Assembly (NCBI RefSeq): GCF_900112525.1
Contig: NZ_FOMD01000001.1
Location: forward strand, 248,001-312,000
Reading direction: 5' to 3'
Length of the DNA: 64,000 nucleotides
DNA from: Klenkia taihuensis
Lineage (GTDB): Bacteria; Actinomycetota; Actinomycetes; Mycobacteriales; Geodermatophilaceae
A program made the translations under genes and the position numbers. The notes below the pieces were generated by a model that saw nothing but the letters and a program-made list of their open reading frames with translations, was not told where the DNA came from and did not search any database. This document shows positions 22,331 to 30,976 of the stretch, piece after piece (position 1 is the first letter of the stretch; each line of letters starts with the position of its first letter).

Positions 22331-23020
22331 GTGAGCGCACCCCGGGACGGCGCGGACGCGCCCGAGCACGAGCCCTACGACGGCCCGCCGCCGTCGCAGC
22401 CGTGGGCCGGCGGGCCGGCCGACCCGTTCCCGCCCTACCCGCCGCAGCAGCCCTGGGGCGCCCCGGCGCCGTGGGGCCAGCAGCCGTGGAGCGCGCAGGC
22501 CGGGCCGCAGCCGTGGGGCCGCTCCTGGGGCTGGACGCCGCCTCCCCCGCCCCCGCCGGCCTGGCCGCGCGGACCCGGCCGGCCGACGCAGGCCACGACG
22601 TCGGCCTCGCTGGGCTTCGTCGCCGGGGGCATCGCCCTGCTCTGGGGCCTGGTCGCGATCGTGCTGCTGGCCGGCTCGGACGGCGGCGCCAGCAGCTGGC
22701 TGGGCATCGCGGTCGGCATCCCCTCCGGTGCCGCCCTGCTGTACGGCGGCACCCGGCTGCTGGCCGGCCGGGACCGCTGGGTGGTCGTGGGCGGCGGGGC
22801 CGCGCTGGCGCTGGCCGTGCTGGTGCAGGCGGTGGTGAGCGCGGCGTCGTCCTACGGGTCGTCGTTCGGCCAGGCGCTGCTTGTGGTCTTCCTGCTGCCC
22901 GTCCCGGCCGTGGCCGCCGTCCTCGCCGCGCTGCCGGTGGTCGGCGGCTGGGTGGACCACGTCCGCGACGGCGGCGCCCCGCCGCCGACCCAGCCGCAGG
23001 CGGCCCCGCCCGCCTGGTGA
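22331..23020 (+). CDS. Pro/Trp-rich four-helix membrane protein of unknown function
   Basis: 229 aa from GTG 22331. Residues about 15-90 are rich in Pro, Trp, Gln and Gly with repeats of QPW and PWG. Four hydrophobic helices follow (about 97-115, 122-140, 150-180, 185-205) and the C-terminus is again Pro-rich. Such Pro-rich cytoplasmic tails are common in actinobacterial membrane proteins, but I recognise no named family. CACACT, 6 bases before the start, could be a weak -10 for a leaderless mRNA. The downstream gene is 38 bases away across a 24-base palindrome. Confidence 0.72.
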   Translation: MSAPRDGADAPEHEPYDGPPPSQPWAGGPADPFPPYPPQQPWGAPAPWGQQPWSAQAGPQPWGRSWGWTPPPPPPPAWPRGPGRPTQATTSASLGFVAGGIALLWGLVAIVLLAGSDGGASSWLGIAVGIPSGAALLYGGTRLLAGRDRWVVVGGGAALALAVLVQAVVSAASSYGSSFGQALLVVFLLPVPAVAAVLAALPVVGGWVDHVRDGGAPPPTQPQAAPPAW

Positions 23021-23024
23021 GGCG

Positions 23025-23048
23025 TGCCGGTTCCACGTGGAACCGGCA
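23025..23048. other. parS-like palindrome, copy 2 (24-base perfect palindrome)
   Basis: A perfect palindrome centred on CACGTG with the core GTTCCACGTGGAAC at 23030-23043, extended to arms TGCCGGTTCCAC and GTGGAACCGGCA. It is intergenic, 10 bases before the M20 peptidase ATG. It is the longest of four copies of this core. It could also work as a hairpin in RNA or as an operator for a different dimeric protein. Confidence 0.55.
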
Positions 23049-23058
23049 GGGTGGGGGC

Positions 23059-24135
23059 ATGGCCCTCGACCCGGTCGACCTCGTCCGCGAGCTGGTGCGC
23101 CGGCCCACGGTGTCCGGCGACCCCCGCCCCCAGCGCGACCTCATCGGCGTCGTCGGCGAGGTGGTCGGCGCGCAGGCCCCGCACCTGCAGCGCCGGGACG
23201 GCGACGACCCCGACCACCCGTGGACGCTGCTGACCACGCCCACCGACCCCGGGCGGCCACGGCTGCTGTTCGCCTGCCACGTCGACACGGTGCCGGCCGC
23301 CGACGCCGCGCAGTGGCAGCGCGACCCGTTCGGCGCCGACGCCGAGGACGGCCGGGTCTGGGGCCGCGGCGGCTCGGACATGAAGGCCGGCCTGGTGGCC
23401 GCGGCCGCCGCGGTGGCCGCCGCCGACCCCGAGGTCCCGGTCGGGCTGCTGCTGACCAGCGACGAGGAGATCGGCTCGCACGGCGCCGCCGTCGCCGCGC
23501 AGGCACTGGCCGGCACACCCACCGGCGCGGTCGTCGTCCCCGAGGCCACCGGGAACGAGGTGGTGCTCGGCCACCGCGGCGCGCTGTGGCTGGCCGTCCG
23601 GGCGGCGGGACGGGCCGCGCACGGCAGCACGCCGCACCTGGGCCACAACGCCGTCCTCGACCTGGTCGCGGTGCTCGCCCGGGCCGGCGCGGACCTGCCC
23701 CTGGCCACCGAGCCGTTCCTGGGCACCGAGACCTGGAACCCCGGGGTGATCACCGGTGGCACCGTGCCCAACGTGGTGCCCGACGCCGCCGAGGTCGTCG
23801 TGGACATGCGCACCGTGGGGGACGGCGCCGCGCTGCAGGCCTGGTGGCGGGCCCAGCCCGAGGTGGCCGAGGTCGACGTCCGGGTCGACCTGCCGCCGCT
23901 GCGCACCGACGCCGACGACGCCTGGGTGCGGGCGCTGCCGGCGCGCGTCCGCCCCGAGCCGGCCACCTACTTCACCGACGGCTCCGTGCTCGGCCCGCTG
24001 GCCGCCGGCGCGCCCGTGGTCGTGTGGGGCCCGGGCACCCCGGCGGTCATGCACGCCCGCGACGAGTACGTCGAGGTCGCCGAGCTCGAGCAGGCGGTGC
24101 GGGTGTTCGGCGAGGTGGTCAGCCGCTGGCGCTGA
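23059..24135 (+). CDS. M20-family metallopeptidase (DapE/ArgE-like)
   Basis: 358 aa. Zn-ligand motifs of the M20 family are complete: CHVDTVPAAD (about residue 74), GRGGSDMKAGLVA (Asp near 107), DEEIGSHGA (Glu-Glu near 135) and EATGNEVVLGHRGALW, plus GRAAHGSTPHLGHNA in the lid domain. Length and motifs fit succinyl-diaminopimelate desuccinylase or acetylornithine deacetylase. No lysine or arginine gene is adjacent, so the substrate is not assigned. Convergent with the LacI gene, with a 17-base overlap of the 3' ends. Confidence 0.85.
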   Translation: MALDPVDLVRELVRRPTVSGDPRPQRDLIGVVGEVVGAQAPHLQRRDGDDPDHPWTLLTTPTDPGRPRLLFACHVDTVPAADAAQWQRDPFGADAEDGRVWGRGGSDMKAGLVAAAAAVAAADPEVPVGLLLTSDEEIGSHGAAVAAQALAGTPTGAVVVPEATGNEVVLGHRGALWLAVRAAGRAAHGSTPHLGHNAVLDLVAVLARAGADLPLATEPFLGTETWNPGVITGGTVPNVVPDAAEVVVDMRTVGDGAALQAWWRAQPEVAEVDVRVDLPPLRTDADDAWVRALPARVRPEPATYFTDGSVLGPLAAGAPVVVWGPGTPAVMHARDEYVEVAELEQAVRVFGEVVSRWR

Positions 24136-25129
24136 CGCCGGTGCTGGCCCGCACGACCAGCGACGGCGCGAGCGCGGACCGGGCCGGCGGCGCCCGGTGC
24201 GGGCCGAGCGCCGCCGACAGCAGCCGGACCGCCTCCTCGGCGATGTCGTCCTGGGGCTGGCGGACGGTGGTCAGCGGGGGGTCGGACAGCGCGGCGTAGG
24301 GGATGTCGTCGAACCCGGTCACCAGCACGTCCGCGGGGACGGCGACGCCCGCCGCCGCGCAGGCCTGCAGCACACCCAGTGCGATCAGGTCGTCGGCGCA
24401 GACGACGGCGTCGGGGAGCGGGCCGGCGGCCACCAGGCGCTGCATGGCCTCGCGGCCCCAGGCGATGGAGTACTCGCCGAGCAGCACGTCCCGGACCGCG
24501 ATGCCGCGGCGGGCCGTGTGCTCGGTGAACCCGGCGACGCGCAGCTCGGTGGAGGAGTTGGTCAGCGTCGAGCTGATGAAGGCCGCGCTGGTCACCCCGC
24601 TGTCGGCCAGGTGGTCGACGACCAGCCGCAGGGCCAGGTCGTCGTCCACCCCGACCCAGTCGCTGTCGACCCCGGCGACGTAGCGGTCGACCTGCACCAG
24701 CGGCAGCTGGCCGGTGGCCCAGGCCAGGGCCTCCCGGCTGCGGATGCCGTGCACCGGACTGATCACGATGCCGTCGACCTGCCGGGCGACCAGGCTGCGC
24801 AGCCGCTGCGCCTCCAGGTCGGGGTCCGAGCGCGACGAGCACAGGAACAGCTGCCGGCCCGCCTGCTGCAGGGCGTGCTCGACGCCCTCGACCAGGGCGG
24901 TGAAGAACGGGTTGGCGATGCTGGGCACGACCATGCCGACGGTGTCGGTGCGGCTGCGGCGCAGCGCGCTGGCGATGCCGTTGCCGGAGTAGCCCAGGTC
25001 GTCGGCGGCACGGGTGACGGTCTCGAGCACCGACGGCGACACCGGCCGGGCTCCGGACAGCGCACGCGAGACGGTGGCGGTGGAGACGCCGGCGCGCTCG
25101 GCGACGTCCCGGATGGTCACCCGGCCCAC
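24119..25129 (-). CDS. LacI-family repressor of the downstream sugar-catabolic island
   Basis: 336 aa from GTG 25129. HTH and hinge: VTIRDVAERAGVSTATVSRALSGARPVSPSVLETV, the standard LacI opening. The ligand domain has TVGMVVPSIANPFFTALVEGVE and VTGFDDIPYAALSDPPLTTV, as in sugar-binding repressors. A nearby start at 25120 is possible. It is divergent from btpA; the 185-base intergenic region holds two matching LacI-type half-palindromes (25239 and 25298) that bracket the promoter, so it probably represses the btpA operon. Confidence 0.9.
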   Translation of the reverse strand: MGRVTIRDVAERAGVSTATVSRALSGARPVSPSVLETVTRAADDLGYSGNGIASALRRSRTDTVGMVVPSIANPFFTALVEGVEHALQQAGRQLFLCSSRSDPDLEAQRLRSLVARQVDGIVISPVHGIRSREALAWATGQLPLVQVDRYVAGVDSDWVGVDDDLALRLVVDHLADSGVTSAAFISSTLTNSSTELRVAGFTEHTARRGIAVRDVLLGEYSIAWGREAMQRLVAAGPLPDAVVCADDLIALGVLQACAAAGVAVPADVLVTGFDDIPYAALSDPPLTTVRQPQDDIAEEAVRLLSAALGPHRAPPARSALAPSLVVRASTGVSASG

Positions 25130-25238
25130 GGCCCCCCCGTCCCGACCCCGGAAGCGGGGGCCGTCCCATCCTGCACGACCGCGTCCGGTTCTGCCCGTGA
25201 CGATCACGTGTCACCGCGCTGACCAGCCGCAACACGAA

Positions 25239-25252
25239 TGTAAACGATTGCC
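25239..25252. promoter_or_regulatory. LacI operator O1
   Basis: TGTAAACGATTGCC. Its reverse complement, GGCAATCGTTTACA, matches O2 (25298) at 13 of 14 positions. The CG centre and TGTAA/TTACA ends are typical of LacI-GalR operators. It sits immediately upstream of the -35 box. Confidence 0.72.
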
Positions 25253-25254
25253 TC

Positions 25255-25285
25255 TTGACGCCGGCCAGGGAGCTCGCTGTAGCGT
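25255..25285 (+). promoter_or_regulatory. promoter of the btpA operon
   Basis: TTGACG at 25255-25260, then TGTAGCGT at 25278-25285. TGTAGC gives a 17-base spacer; TAGCGT gives 19. The promoter lies between the two LacI-type operators, an arrangement expected for strong repression. Confidence 0.62.
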
Positions 25286-25297
25286 CGGTCACGCCTT

Positions 25298-25311
25298 GGC
25301 AATCGATTACA
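25298..25311. promoter_or_regulatory. LacI operator O2
   Basis: GGCAATCGATTACA, lying between the promoter and the btpA start. The centre-to-centre distance from O1 is 59 bases, compatible with looping or with a double block of the promoter. Confidence 0.72.
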
Positions 25312-25314
25312 CGG

Positions 25315-26166
25315 ATGGTGACGACGGTGTCCGCACCCCTCGGGGTCTACCCCCGCAAGCCCTCGGCGGTGGCCGAGCTGTTCGGGGAGGGCACCGCCCT
25401 GATCGGGGCCGTGCACCTGCCCGCCCTGCCCGGCAGCCCGGCCTACCGGGGCCAGCCGGTCGCCGAGATCGTGCGCTTCGCCGTCGAGGAGGCCCGGGCC
25501 TACACCGGCAACGGGTTCGACTCGGTGATCGTGGAGAACCACTGGGACCTGCCCTTCCTCAAGCCCGGCGAGCACGGCTACGAGGTGGCCGCGTCGATGG
25601 GCGTCATCACCGCCGCGGTGGTCGCCGAGCTGGGCCCCAGGGTCGGGGTGAGCGTGCTGTCCAACGCCGGTGAGTGCTCCGTCGCCAGCGCCTGGGCCGC
25701 CGGTGCCGGCTGGGTCCGGGTCAACCAGTGGGTCAACGCCTACGTTGCCAACGAGGGCTTCATCGAGGGCCAGGCGGCCCGCACCACCCGCTACCGGCAC
25801 GGCATCGGTGCCGACCCGGTGAAGGTCTTCGCCGACGTGCACGTCAAGCACGGGGCGCACGCGATCGTGGCCGACCGCACGCTGGCCGAGCAGACCGAGG
25901 ACGCCGAGTTCTTCGACGCCGACGTGCTCATCGCCACCGGCTCGCGCACCGGCCACGCCACCAGCGTCTCCGAGGTCGTCGGCATCCGGGACCACACCCA
26001 GCTGCCGGTGATCATCGGCAGCGGGGTCGACCCGACCAACGCCGCGGCCCTGCTCGCCGAGTGCGACGGCGCGATCGTGGCGTCGGCGGCCAAGGAGAAC
26101 GGCCGCTGGTGGGGCCGGGTCGACCCGGGGAAGGTGCGCGACGTGGCCCGGGCGGCCGGCCGGTGA
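25315..26166 (+). CDS. BtpA/SgcQ-family protein (predicted TIM-barrel enzyme)
   Basis: 283 aa. The family blocks are visible: LIGAVHLPALPGSP (residues about 27-40), FDSVIVENHWDLPF, AGECSVASAWAAGAGWVRVNQWVNAYV, VFADVHVKHGAHAI, DVLIATGSRTGHAT and VIIGSGVDPTNAA. The repeating beta-x-G pattern and terminal GSGV phosphate-binding loop indicate a TIM barrel. Cyanobacterial BtpA affects photosystem I, and E. coli SgcQ sits in a sugar locus; the reaction is not established for either. Here it is the first gene of a LacI-controlled sugar operon, so a role as lyase or aldolase is inferred. ATG 25315; GTG 25318 is an alternative. Ends in a GTGA overlap with pfkB. Confidence 0.88.
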   Translation: MVTTVSAPLGVYPRKPSAVAELFGEGTALIGAVHLPALPGSPAYRGQPVAEIVRFAVEEARAYTGNGFDSVIVENHWDLPFLKPGEHGYEVAASMGVITAAVVAELGPRVGVSVLSNAGECSVASAWAAGAGWVRVNQWVNAYVANEGFIEGQAARTTRYRHGIGADPVKVFADVHVKHGAHAIVADRTLAEQTEDAEFFDADVLIATGSRTGHATSVSEVVGIRDHTQLPVIIGSGVDPTNAAALLAECDGAIVASAAKENGRWWGRVDPGKVRDVARAAGR

Positions 26167-27044
26167 CGCCCGGCGCGCCGGTGGTCTTCTGCGGCTACGC
26201 CAACCTCGACGTGGTGGGCCGGGTCCCCCGCTTCCCCGCCCCCGACGAGCGGGTGCACGCCACCGCCATCGACCAGCTGCCCGGCGGCATGGGGGCCAAC
26301 GCCGCGGTCGCCGCCGCCCGGGCCGGCGCCCGCGCCGCGTTCGCCGGCGTGGTGGGGTCGGACCTGCCCAGCGACCTGTTCCTCGCCCAGCTGGACGCCG
26401 AGGGCGTCGACACCGCCTGGACGGACCGGTCCGGCTACCTGTCCACCGCCATCGTGCTGGTGGACGGCGACGGCCGGCGGTCGGTCGTGAGCCAGGACGA
26501 CGCCCTGGGGGCCGCGCACGTGGCCCGGGTCGCCGACCGGCTGGCCGGGGCGGGCGGCGGGGTGCTCTACCTGGACGGCTACCGCGCCGCGCAGCTGCCG
26601 GCCGCCGTCCGCCCGGGCGTGGTGCTGGCCGTCGACCTGGACGGCTGCGAGGACACCGGGGTGGCCCGGGCGGCGCTCGCCGCCGCCGACCACGTCGTCG
26701 TGGGCCGCACCCGGCTGACCGGTCTGCTCGGGCTGTCCACCGCCGACCGCGGCCCGCGCACCACGCTCGTCGTCACCGACGGCGCGGCCGGCTGGGAGCT
26801 CGCCGGTCCCGACGGGGCGGCGTCCGGACCGGCCCTGCCCGTGGACGTCGTGGACGACACCGGCGCCGGGGACTGCTTCGTCGGCACCCACCTCGCGGGC
26901 CTGGCCGCCGGTCTCCCCCCGGTCGCCGCCGCCACCCGGGCCGGGGTCGCCGCGAGCCTGTCCTGCACCCGGGAGGGTGCCCGCGCCGCTCCGGCTCCCG
27001 ACCAGGTCACCGCCGCCCTGGACCAGCTCGCCCGCACCGCCTGA
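26163..27044 (+). CDS. PfkB-family carbohydrate kinase
   Basis: 293 aa. Signature 1 region: LPGGMGANAAVAAARAGARAAFAGVVGSDLPSD. The catalytic signature 2 is DTGAGDCFVGTHLAGLAAG, with the base Asp in GAGD. The FCGYANLDVVGRVPRFP start is normal for ribokinase-like enzymes. It probably phosphorylates the sugar imported by the adjacent ABC system. GTG start overlaps btpA by 4 bases. The 57-base gap to the next gene (27045-27101) is almost pure C/G (C-rich on the + strand) with GAGGAG at its end; I see no other element in it. Confidence 0.9.
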   Translation: MTPGAPVVFCGYANLDVVGRVPRFPAPDERVHATAIDQLPGGMGANAAVAAARAGARAAFAGVVGSDLPSDLFLAQLDAEGVDTAWTDRSGYLSTAIVLVDGDGRRSVVSQDDALGAAHVARVADRLAGAGGGVLYLDGYRAAQLPAAVRPGVVLAVDLDGCEDTGVARAALAAADHVVVGRTRLTGLLGLSTADRGPRTTLVVTDGAAGWELAGPDGAASGPALPVDVVDDTGAGDCFVGTHLAGLAAGLPPVAAATRAGVAASLSCTREGARAAPAPDQVTAALDQLARTA

Positions 27045-27101
27045 CCACCCCCGCCCCGCACCGCCCGCCCCGTCCCGCCCGCCCCGCCCCGAGGAGAACC
27101 C

Positions 27102-28118
27102 GTGAAGCGCCGCCCCCTCGCCCTCGCCGCAGGCGCCTGCCTGCTGGCCCTCGCCGCGTGCGACAGCGGCTCCCCCGCCGCCGACTCCGCCGCGCCCGGC
27201 AGCCAGGCGCCGTCCTCGCTGCCGGCCTCCAGCGTGCAGCCCGCCGGCTGCGAGCAGCCCGCCGACGGCCCCTTCAGGGTCGGGCTGGTCACCATCAACC
27301 TGCAGGCGCTGTTCTTCAACCAGATCAACGCCGCCGCCCAGGCGATGGCCGACGACCAGGGCGTGGAGCTGCAGATCATCAGCGGCAACGACGACTCGGT
27401 GACCCAGGCCAACGCCATCGACACCCTGGTCGCCGGCGGGGTGGACGCGATCATCGTCGACGCCATCGACACCGAGGGCATCAAGCCCTCCGTGCAGGCC
27501 GCCGACGCCGCCGGCATCCCGGTGGTGGCGGTCGACGCCATCGTCGACGACCCCACCGTCGACGCCCAGGTCGGCACCGCCAACTCCGAGGGCGGCGCGC
27601 AGATGGGCGAGGCGCTGCTCGACCAGTCCGGCGGCGAGGGCGAGGTCGGCATCGTCGGCGCGCTCAACTCCACCATCCAGCTCGAGCGCCAGCAGGGCTT
27701 CACCGACGCCGTCACCGCCGGGGGGATGACCGTGGGCACCGTGGTGGACGGCAAGAACGTGCAGGAGACGGCCCAGTCGGCCGCGGAGAACCTGCTCACC
27801 GGCAACCCCGACCTGCAGTACGTGTACGCCACGGGCGAGCCCGCGCTGATCGGCGTCGCCGCCGCGGTGCGCGGCCAGGGCGCCCAGGACCGGGTCGACG
27901 TCGTGGGCTGGGACCTCTCCGACCCGGCCGTCGACGGCCTGCGCGAGGGCTGGATCACCGGCGTCGTGCAGCAGCAGACCTTCGAGTTCGGCTACCGCGC
28001 GATGGCCGCGGCGATCGACCTGGCGTGCGGCAACCCGGTCGAGCGCGACCAGCCCGTGCCCACCGAGATCGTCACGCCGGACAACGTGGACGACTACACC
28101 TTCTACCTGGAGGACTGA
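27102..28118 (+). CDS. sugar ABC transporter substrate-binding lipoprotein
   Basis: 338 aa. N-terminal KRRPLALAAGACLLALAAC is a lipoprotein signal peptide with lipobox LAAC (Cys20). A Ser/Pro/Ala linker is followed by a periplasmic-binding-protein type 1 fold of the RbsB kind: RVGLVTINLQALFFNQINAAAQAMA, then VAGGVDAIIVDAIDTEGIKPSV and a C-terminal GWDLSDPAVDGLREGWITGVVQQQ. GTG start with GAGGAG upstream. Anchored to the outer face of the membrane, it delivers a sugar or nucleoside-like ligand to the permease. Confidence 0.93.
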   Translation: MKRRPLALAAGACLLALAACDSGSPAADSAAPGSQAPSSLPASSVQPAGCEQPADGPFRVGLVTINLQALFFNQINAAAQAMADDQGVELQIISGNDDSVTQANAIDTLVAGGVDAIIVDAIDTEGIKPSVQAADAAGIPVVAVDAIVDDPTVDAQVGTANSEGGAQMGEALLDQSGGEGEVGIVGALNSTIQLERQQGFTDAVTAGGMTVGTVVDGKNVQETAQSAAENLLTGNPDLQYVYATGEPALIGVAAAVRGQGAQDRVDVVGWDLSDPAVDGLREGWITGVVQQQTFEFGYRAMAAAIDLACGNPVERDQPVPTEIVTPDNVDDYTFYLED

Positions 28119-28121
28119 CCG

Positions 28122-28910
28122 ATGGCCCCCACGGGATCGACCACGACCGCCCCCGGTGACCTGCTCGTCGAGCTGTCCGGGATCACCAAGTCCTACGGGC
28201 CGGTGAAGTCGCTGCGCGGCGTCGACCTGACCCTGCGCCGCGGCGAGGTCCTCGGTCTCGTGGGGGACAACGGCGCCGGCAAGTCCACCCTCATGAAGGT
28301 GCTGGCCGGCGCCGTGCAGCACGACGACGGCGAGATCCGGGTGCACGGCAGGCCGGTGCGCTTCAGCACCCCCTCCGAGGCCCAGGCGGAGAAGATCGGC
28401 ATCGTCTACCAGGACCTCGCGCTGTGCGACACCCTCGACGTGGCCAGCAACCTGTTCCTGGGTCGCGAGCCCAAGCGCGGCCCGTTCATCGACCGGAAGG
28501 CCATGCACGAGCAGGCCGCCCGCATCCTGGCCGACCTGCACGTCAAGGTCACCAGCACCCACCAGGAGATCGGCACGCTGTCCGGCGGGCAGCGGCAGAC
28601 GGTCGCCATCGCCCGCGCCGTCTCCTTCGCGCCCGACGTCCTCATCCTCGACGAGCCGACCGCCGCGCTCGCCGTCGCCGAGGTGGAGTCGGTGCTGCGG
28701 CTGATCGGCGAGGTGGCCGCGCAGGGCGTCGGCGTCATCCTCATCACCCACCGTCTGCAGGACCTGTTCCGGGTCTGCGACCGGATCACCGTGATGTACG
28801 AGGGCCAGAGCGTCGACGACGCCGCCATCGCCGACCTCGACATCGAGAAGCTCGTCGGCCTCATCACCCGCACCCCGCAGCCGACCCGCACCGAAGGGAG
28901 CCGGGCATGA
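28122..28910 (+). CDS. sugar ABC transporter ATP-binding protein, single-domain RbsA-like
   Basis: 262 aa. Complete single nucleotide-binding domain: Walker A GDNGAGKST, Q-loop YQDLALCDTLDVASNLFLGRE, signature LSGGQRQ, Walker B LILDEPTAAL and the H-loop THRLQD. Classical RbsA proteins have two such domains in tandem; this one has only one, so it must form a homodimer, as in the FrcA-type subgroup. It starts 3 bases after the binding-protein gene and overlaps the permease by 4 bases. Confidence 0.93.
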   Translation: MAPTGSTTTAPGDLLVELSGITKSYGPVKSLRGVDLTLRRGEVLGLVGDNGAGKSTLMKVLAGAVQHDDGEIRVHGRPVRFSTPSEAQAEKIGIVYQDLALCDTLDVASNLFLGREPKRGPFIDRKAMHEQAARILADLHVKVTSTHQEIGTLSGGQRQTVAIARAVSFAPDVLILDEPTAALAVAEVESVLRLIGEVAAQGVGVILITHRLQDLFRVCDRITVMYEGQSVDDAAIADLDIEKLVGLITRTPQPTRTEGSRA

Positions 28911-29944
28911 GCACCACCCAGACCCCGCCGGAGGCGCCGGCCGGGCCGAGCGTGCAGCGGCTGGCCCGGCAGCGGTCGCTGTGGGAGCGCACCAACAAGG
29001 CCACCCTGGTCATGGCCGGGGTCACCCTGGCGGTGTTCGTCTTCTTCGCCCTCGCCGACAGCGCCTTCCTGACCTTCGCCAACCTGTCCAACCTGGCCAC
29101 CCAGGTGGGGCCGGTGCTCATCGTCGGCGTGGCCATGACCTTCGTGATCACGGCCGGGCAGATCGACCTGTCGGTGGGCTCGATCGTCGCCTTCGTCGCG
29201 GCGATCTCCGCCCAGCTGCTGGTCTCGGGCTGGGACTCCTCGCTGGTCATGGTCGCCGCGCTGCTCATGGGCCTGGGCTGGGGCCTGGTCAACGGCTGGT
29301 TCACCGCTTACCAGGGCATCCCGGCCTTCATCGTCACGCTGGCCACGCTGTCGGTGGTCCGGGGCCTGGCGCTGTTCCAGACCGAGGGCTTCTCCGTCCC
29401 GATCGCCTCCACCACCTTCGTGGCGAAGCTGGGGACGGCGCGCTGGTTGGGCTTCTCCGCCACCGCGTGGATCGCGCTGGCCGTCGTCGTCCTCGGGCTG
29501 GTGCTGCTGCACGCCACCCGGTTCGGCCAGTACGTGATCGGCATCGGTGCCGCGGCGGAGTCCGTCCGCCGGGCCGGGGTGAACGTGAAGCTGGTGACGA
29601 TGGCCGCCCTCGGGTTCTCCGGCCTGGCCGCGGGCCTGGCCGGCCTGCTCATCGCCGCCCGGCTGGGGTCGGGGTCGGCCAACAGCGCGCAGGGCTTCGA
29701 GCTCACCGTCATCGCCGCCGTCGTGCTGGGCGGCACGAGCCTGCTCGGCGGCCGCGGCACGATCGTCGGCACCCTGATCGGTGCGCTGCTGACCCAGATC
29801 ATCGCCAACGGGCTCACCCTGCTGTCGGTCAGCCCGTACCTGACGCCGATCATCACCGGCGCCGTGCTGGTGCTGGTCGTGTGGGTCAACCTGCGCGGGC
29901 GTGACCTGGCCTGGTTCGTGCAACGCCTGACCCGGCGCCCGTGA
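28907..29944 (+). CDS. sugar ABC transporter permease, RbsC-like
   Basis: 345 aa. After a hydrophilic N-terminus (about 35 residues), 8-10 hydrophobic helices carry the RbsC-family signature ITAGQIDLSVGSIVAFVAA and, later, ELTVIAAVVLGGTSLLGGRGTIVGTLIGAL. Forms a homodimeric pore for the import system. ATGA overlap with the ATPase gene and GTGA overlap with the phosphotriesterase-like gene. Confidence 0.93.
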   Translation: MSTTQTPPEAPAGPSVQRLARQRSLWERTNKATLVMAGVTLAVFVFFALADSAFLTFANLSNLATQVGPVLIVGVAMTFVITAGQIDLSVGSIVAFVAAISAQLLVSGWDSSLVMVAALLMGLGWGLVNGWFTAYQGIPAFIVTLATLSVVRGLALFQTEGFSVPIASTTFVAKLGTARWLGFSATAWIALAVVVLGLVLLHATRFGQYVIGIGAAAESVRRAGVNVKLVTMAALGFSGLAAGLAGLLIAARLGSGSANSAQGFELTVIAAVVLGGTSLLGGRGTIVGTLIGALLTQIIANGLTLLSVSPYLTPIITGAVLVLVVWVNLRGRDLAWFVQRLTRRP

Positions 29945-30975
29945 CCGCCGTCCGCACGGTCACCGGCCACGTCGACTCCGCCGACCTGGGCCTGGTGCTG
30001 CCCCACGAGCACCTGGTCAACGACAACCGGTCGGCCTTCCGGCCCTCCCCCGACCCGCGGCTGCGCGAGCTGCTGGACGCACCGGTCAGCGCCGACCTGG
30101 CCTGGCTGCTGGCCGACCACCCCTACGAGAACGCCGACAACTGCCGGCTGGACGACGACCCCGCGATGGCCGTCGACCTGCAGGGGTTCGCCGCCGTCGG
30201 CGGCCGCACGGTGGTCGACCTGACCCCGCCCGGCATCGGCCGGGCCCCGAGCCGGCTGCGGGCGCTGTCCGAGGCGACGGGGGTGCAGGTGGTGATGGGC
30301 TCGGGGTGGTACCTGCAGGCCACCCACCCGCCGCACCTGGCCTCCGCCACGGCCGACCGGCTGGCCGCCGAGCTGGTCGCCGAGTTCACCTCCGGCCACG
30401 ACGTCCGCCCCGGCGTCATCGGCGAGATCGGGGTCTCCCCCGCGTTCACCGACGACGAGCGGACCGCGCTGCGGGCGGCCTGCCGGGCCCAGCGGGAGGT
30501 CGGCGTCCCGCTGTTCGTGCACCTGCCCGGCTGGCAGCGCCGGGCGCACGAGGTGCTCGACGTCGTGGTGGGCTCCGAGGGCGTGGACCCCGGCGCGGTC
30601 GTGCTCTGCCACATGGACCCCTCCGGTGCCGACCGCGAGTACCAGCTCGCGGTCGCCGACCGCGGGGCGGTGCTCGAGTTCGACATGGTCGGGATGCCCT
30701 TCGACTACCCCGGGGAGGGCCAGTCGCCCTCGCCCACCGAGACCGCCGCGGCGGTCGCTGCCCTGGTCGGCGCCGGCCACGGCGACCGGCTGCTGCTCTC
30801 CCACGACCTGTTCCTCAAGGCCATGCTCACCCGCCACGGCGGCAACGGGCTGGCCTACGTCCCCGTCGTCTTCGCCGACCGGCTGCGCCGCAGCGGGCTG
30901 GACGACGACACGGTGACCGACCTGATGACCGCCAACCCCCGCGCGCTGTTCGAGCGCGCGACGAGAGGACGCTGA
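29941..30975 (+). CDS. phosphotriesterase-family metal hydrolase
   Basis: 344 aa amidohydrolase-fold protein. Metal ligands visible: H-x-H in VLPHEHL (residues about 20-26), Glu in VIGEIGVS as the bridging ligand where phosphotriesterase itself has a carboxylated Lys, His in LFVHLPGW, His in VLCHMDPSG and Asp in LLSHDLF. The Glu variant matches the phosphotriesterase-homology and lactonase-like branch, so hydrolysis of a sugar lactone or phosphate-type ester is more likely than pesticide hydrolysis. GTG start overlaps the permease stop, tying it to the sugar uptake operon. Confidence 0.88.
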   Translation: MTAVRTVTGHVDSADLGLVLPHEHLVNDNRSAFRPSPDPRLRELLDAPVSADLAWLLADHPYENADNCRLDDDPAMAVDLQGFAAVGGRTVVDLTPPGIGRAPSRLRALSEATGVQVVMGSGWYLQATHPPHLASATADRLAAELVAEFTSGHDVRPGVIGEIGVSPAFTDDERTALRAACRAQREVGVPLFVHLPGWQRRAHEVLDVVVGSEGVDPGAVVLCHMDPSGADREYQLAVADRGAVLEFDMVGMPFDYPGEGQSPSPTETAAAVAALVGAGHGDRLLLSHDLFLKAMLTRHGGNGLAYVPVVFADRLRRSGLDDDTVTDLMTANPRALFERATRGR

Positions 30976-30976
30976 C

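Noticed and set aside
27045-27101. C-rich run before the binding-protein gene as a G-quadruplex or riboswitch
   Set aside because: The C-runs are irregular and no paired structure is evident. Only the GAGGAG ribosome site is supportable.
29941-30975. True organophosphate phosphotriesterase
   Set aside because: The bridging carboxylated Lys is replaced by Glu (VIGEIGVS), which marks the homology/lactonase-like branch.
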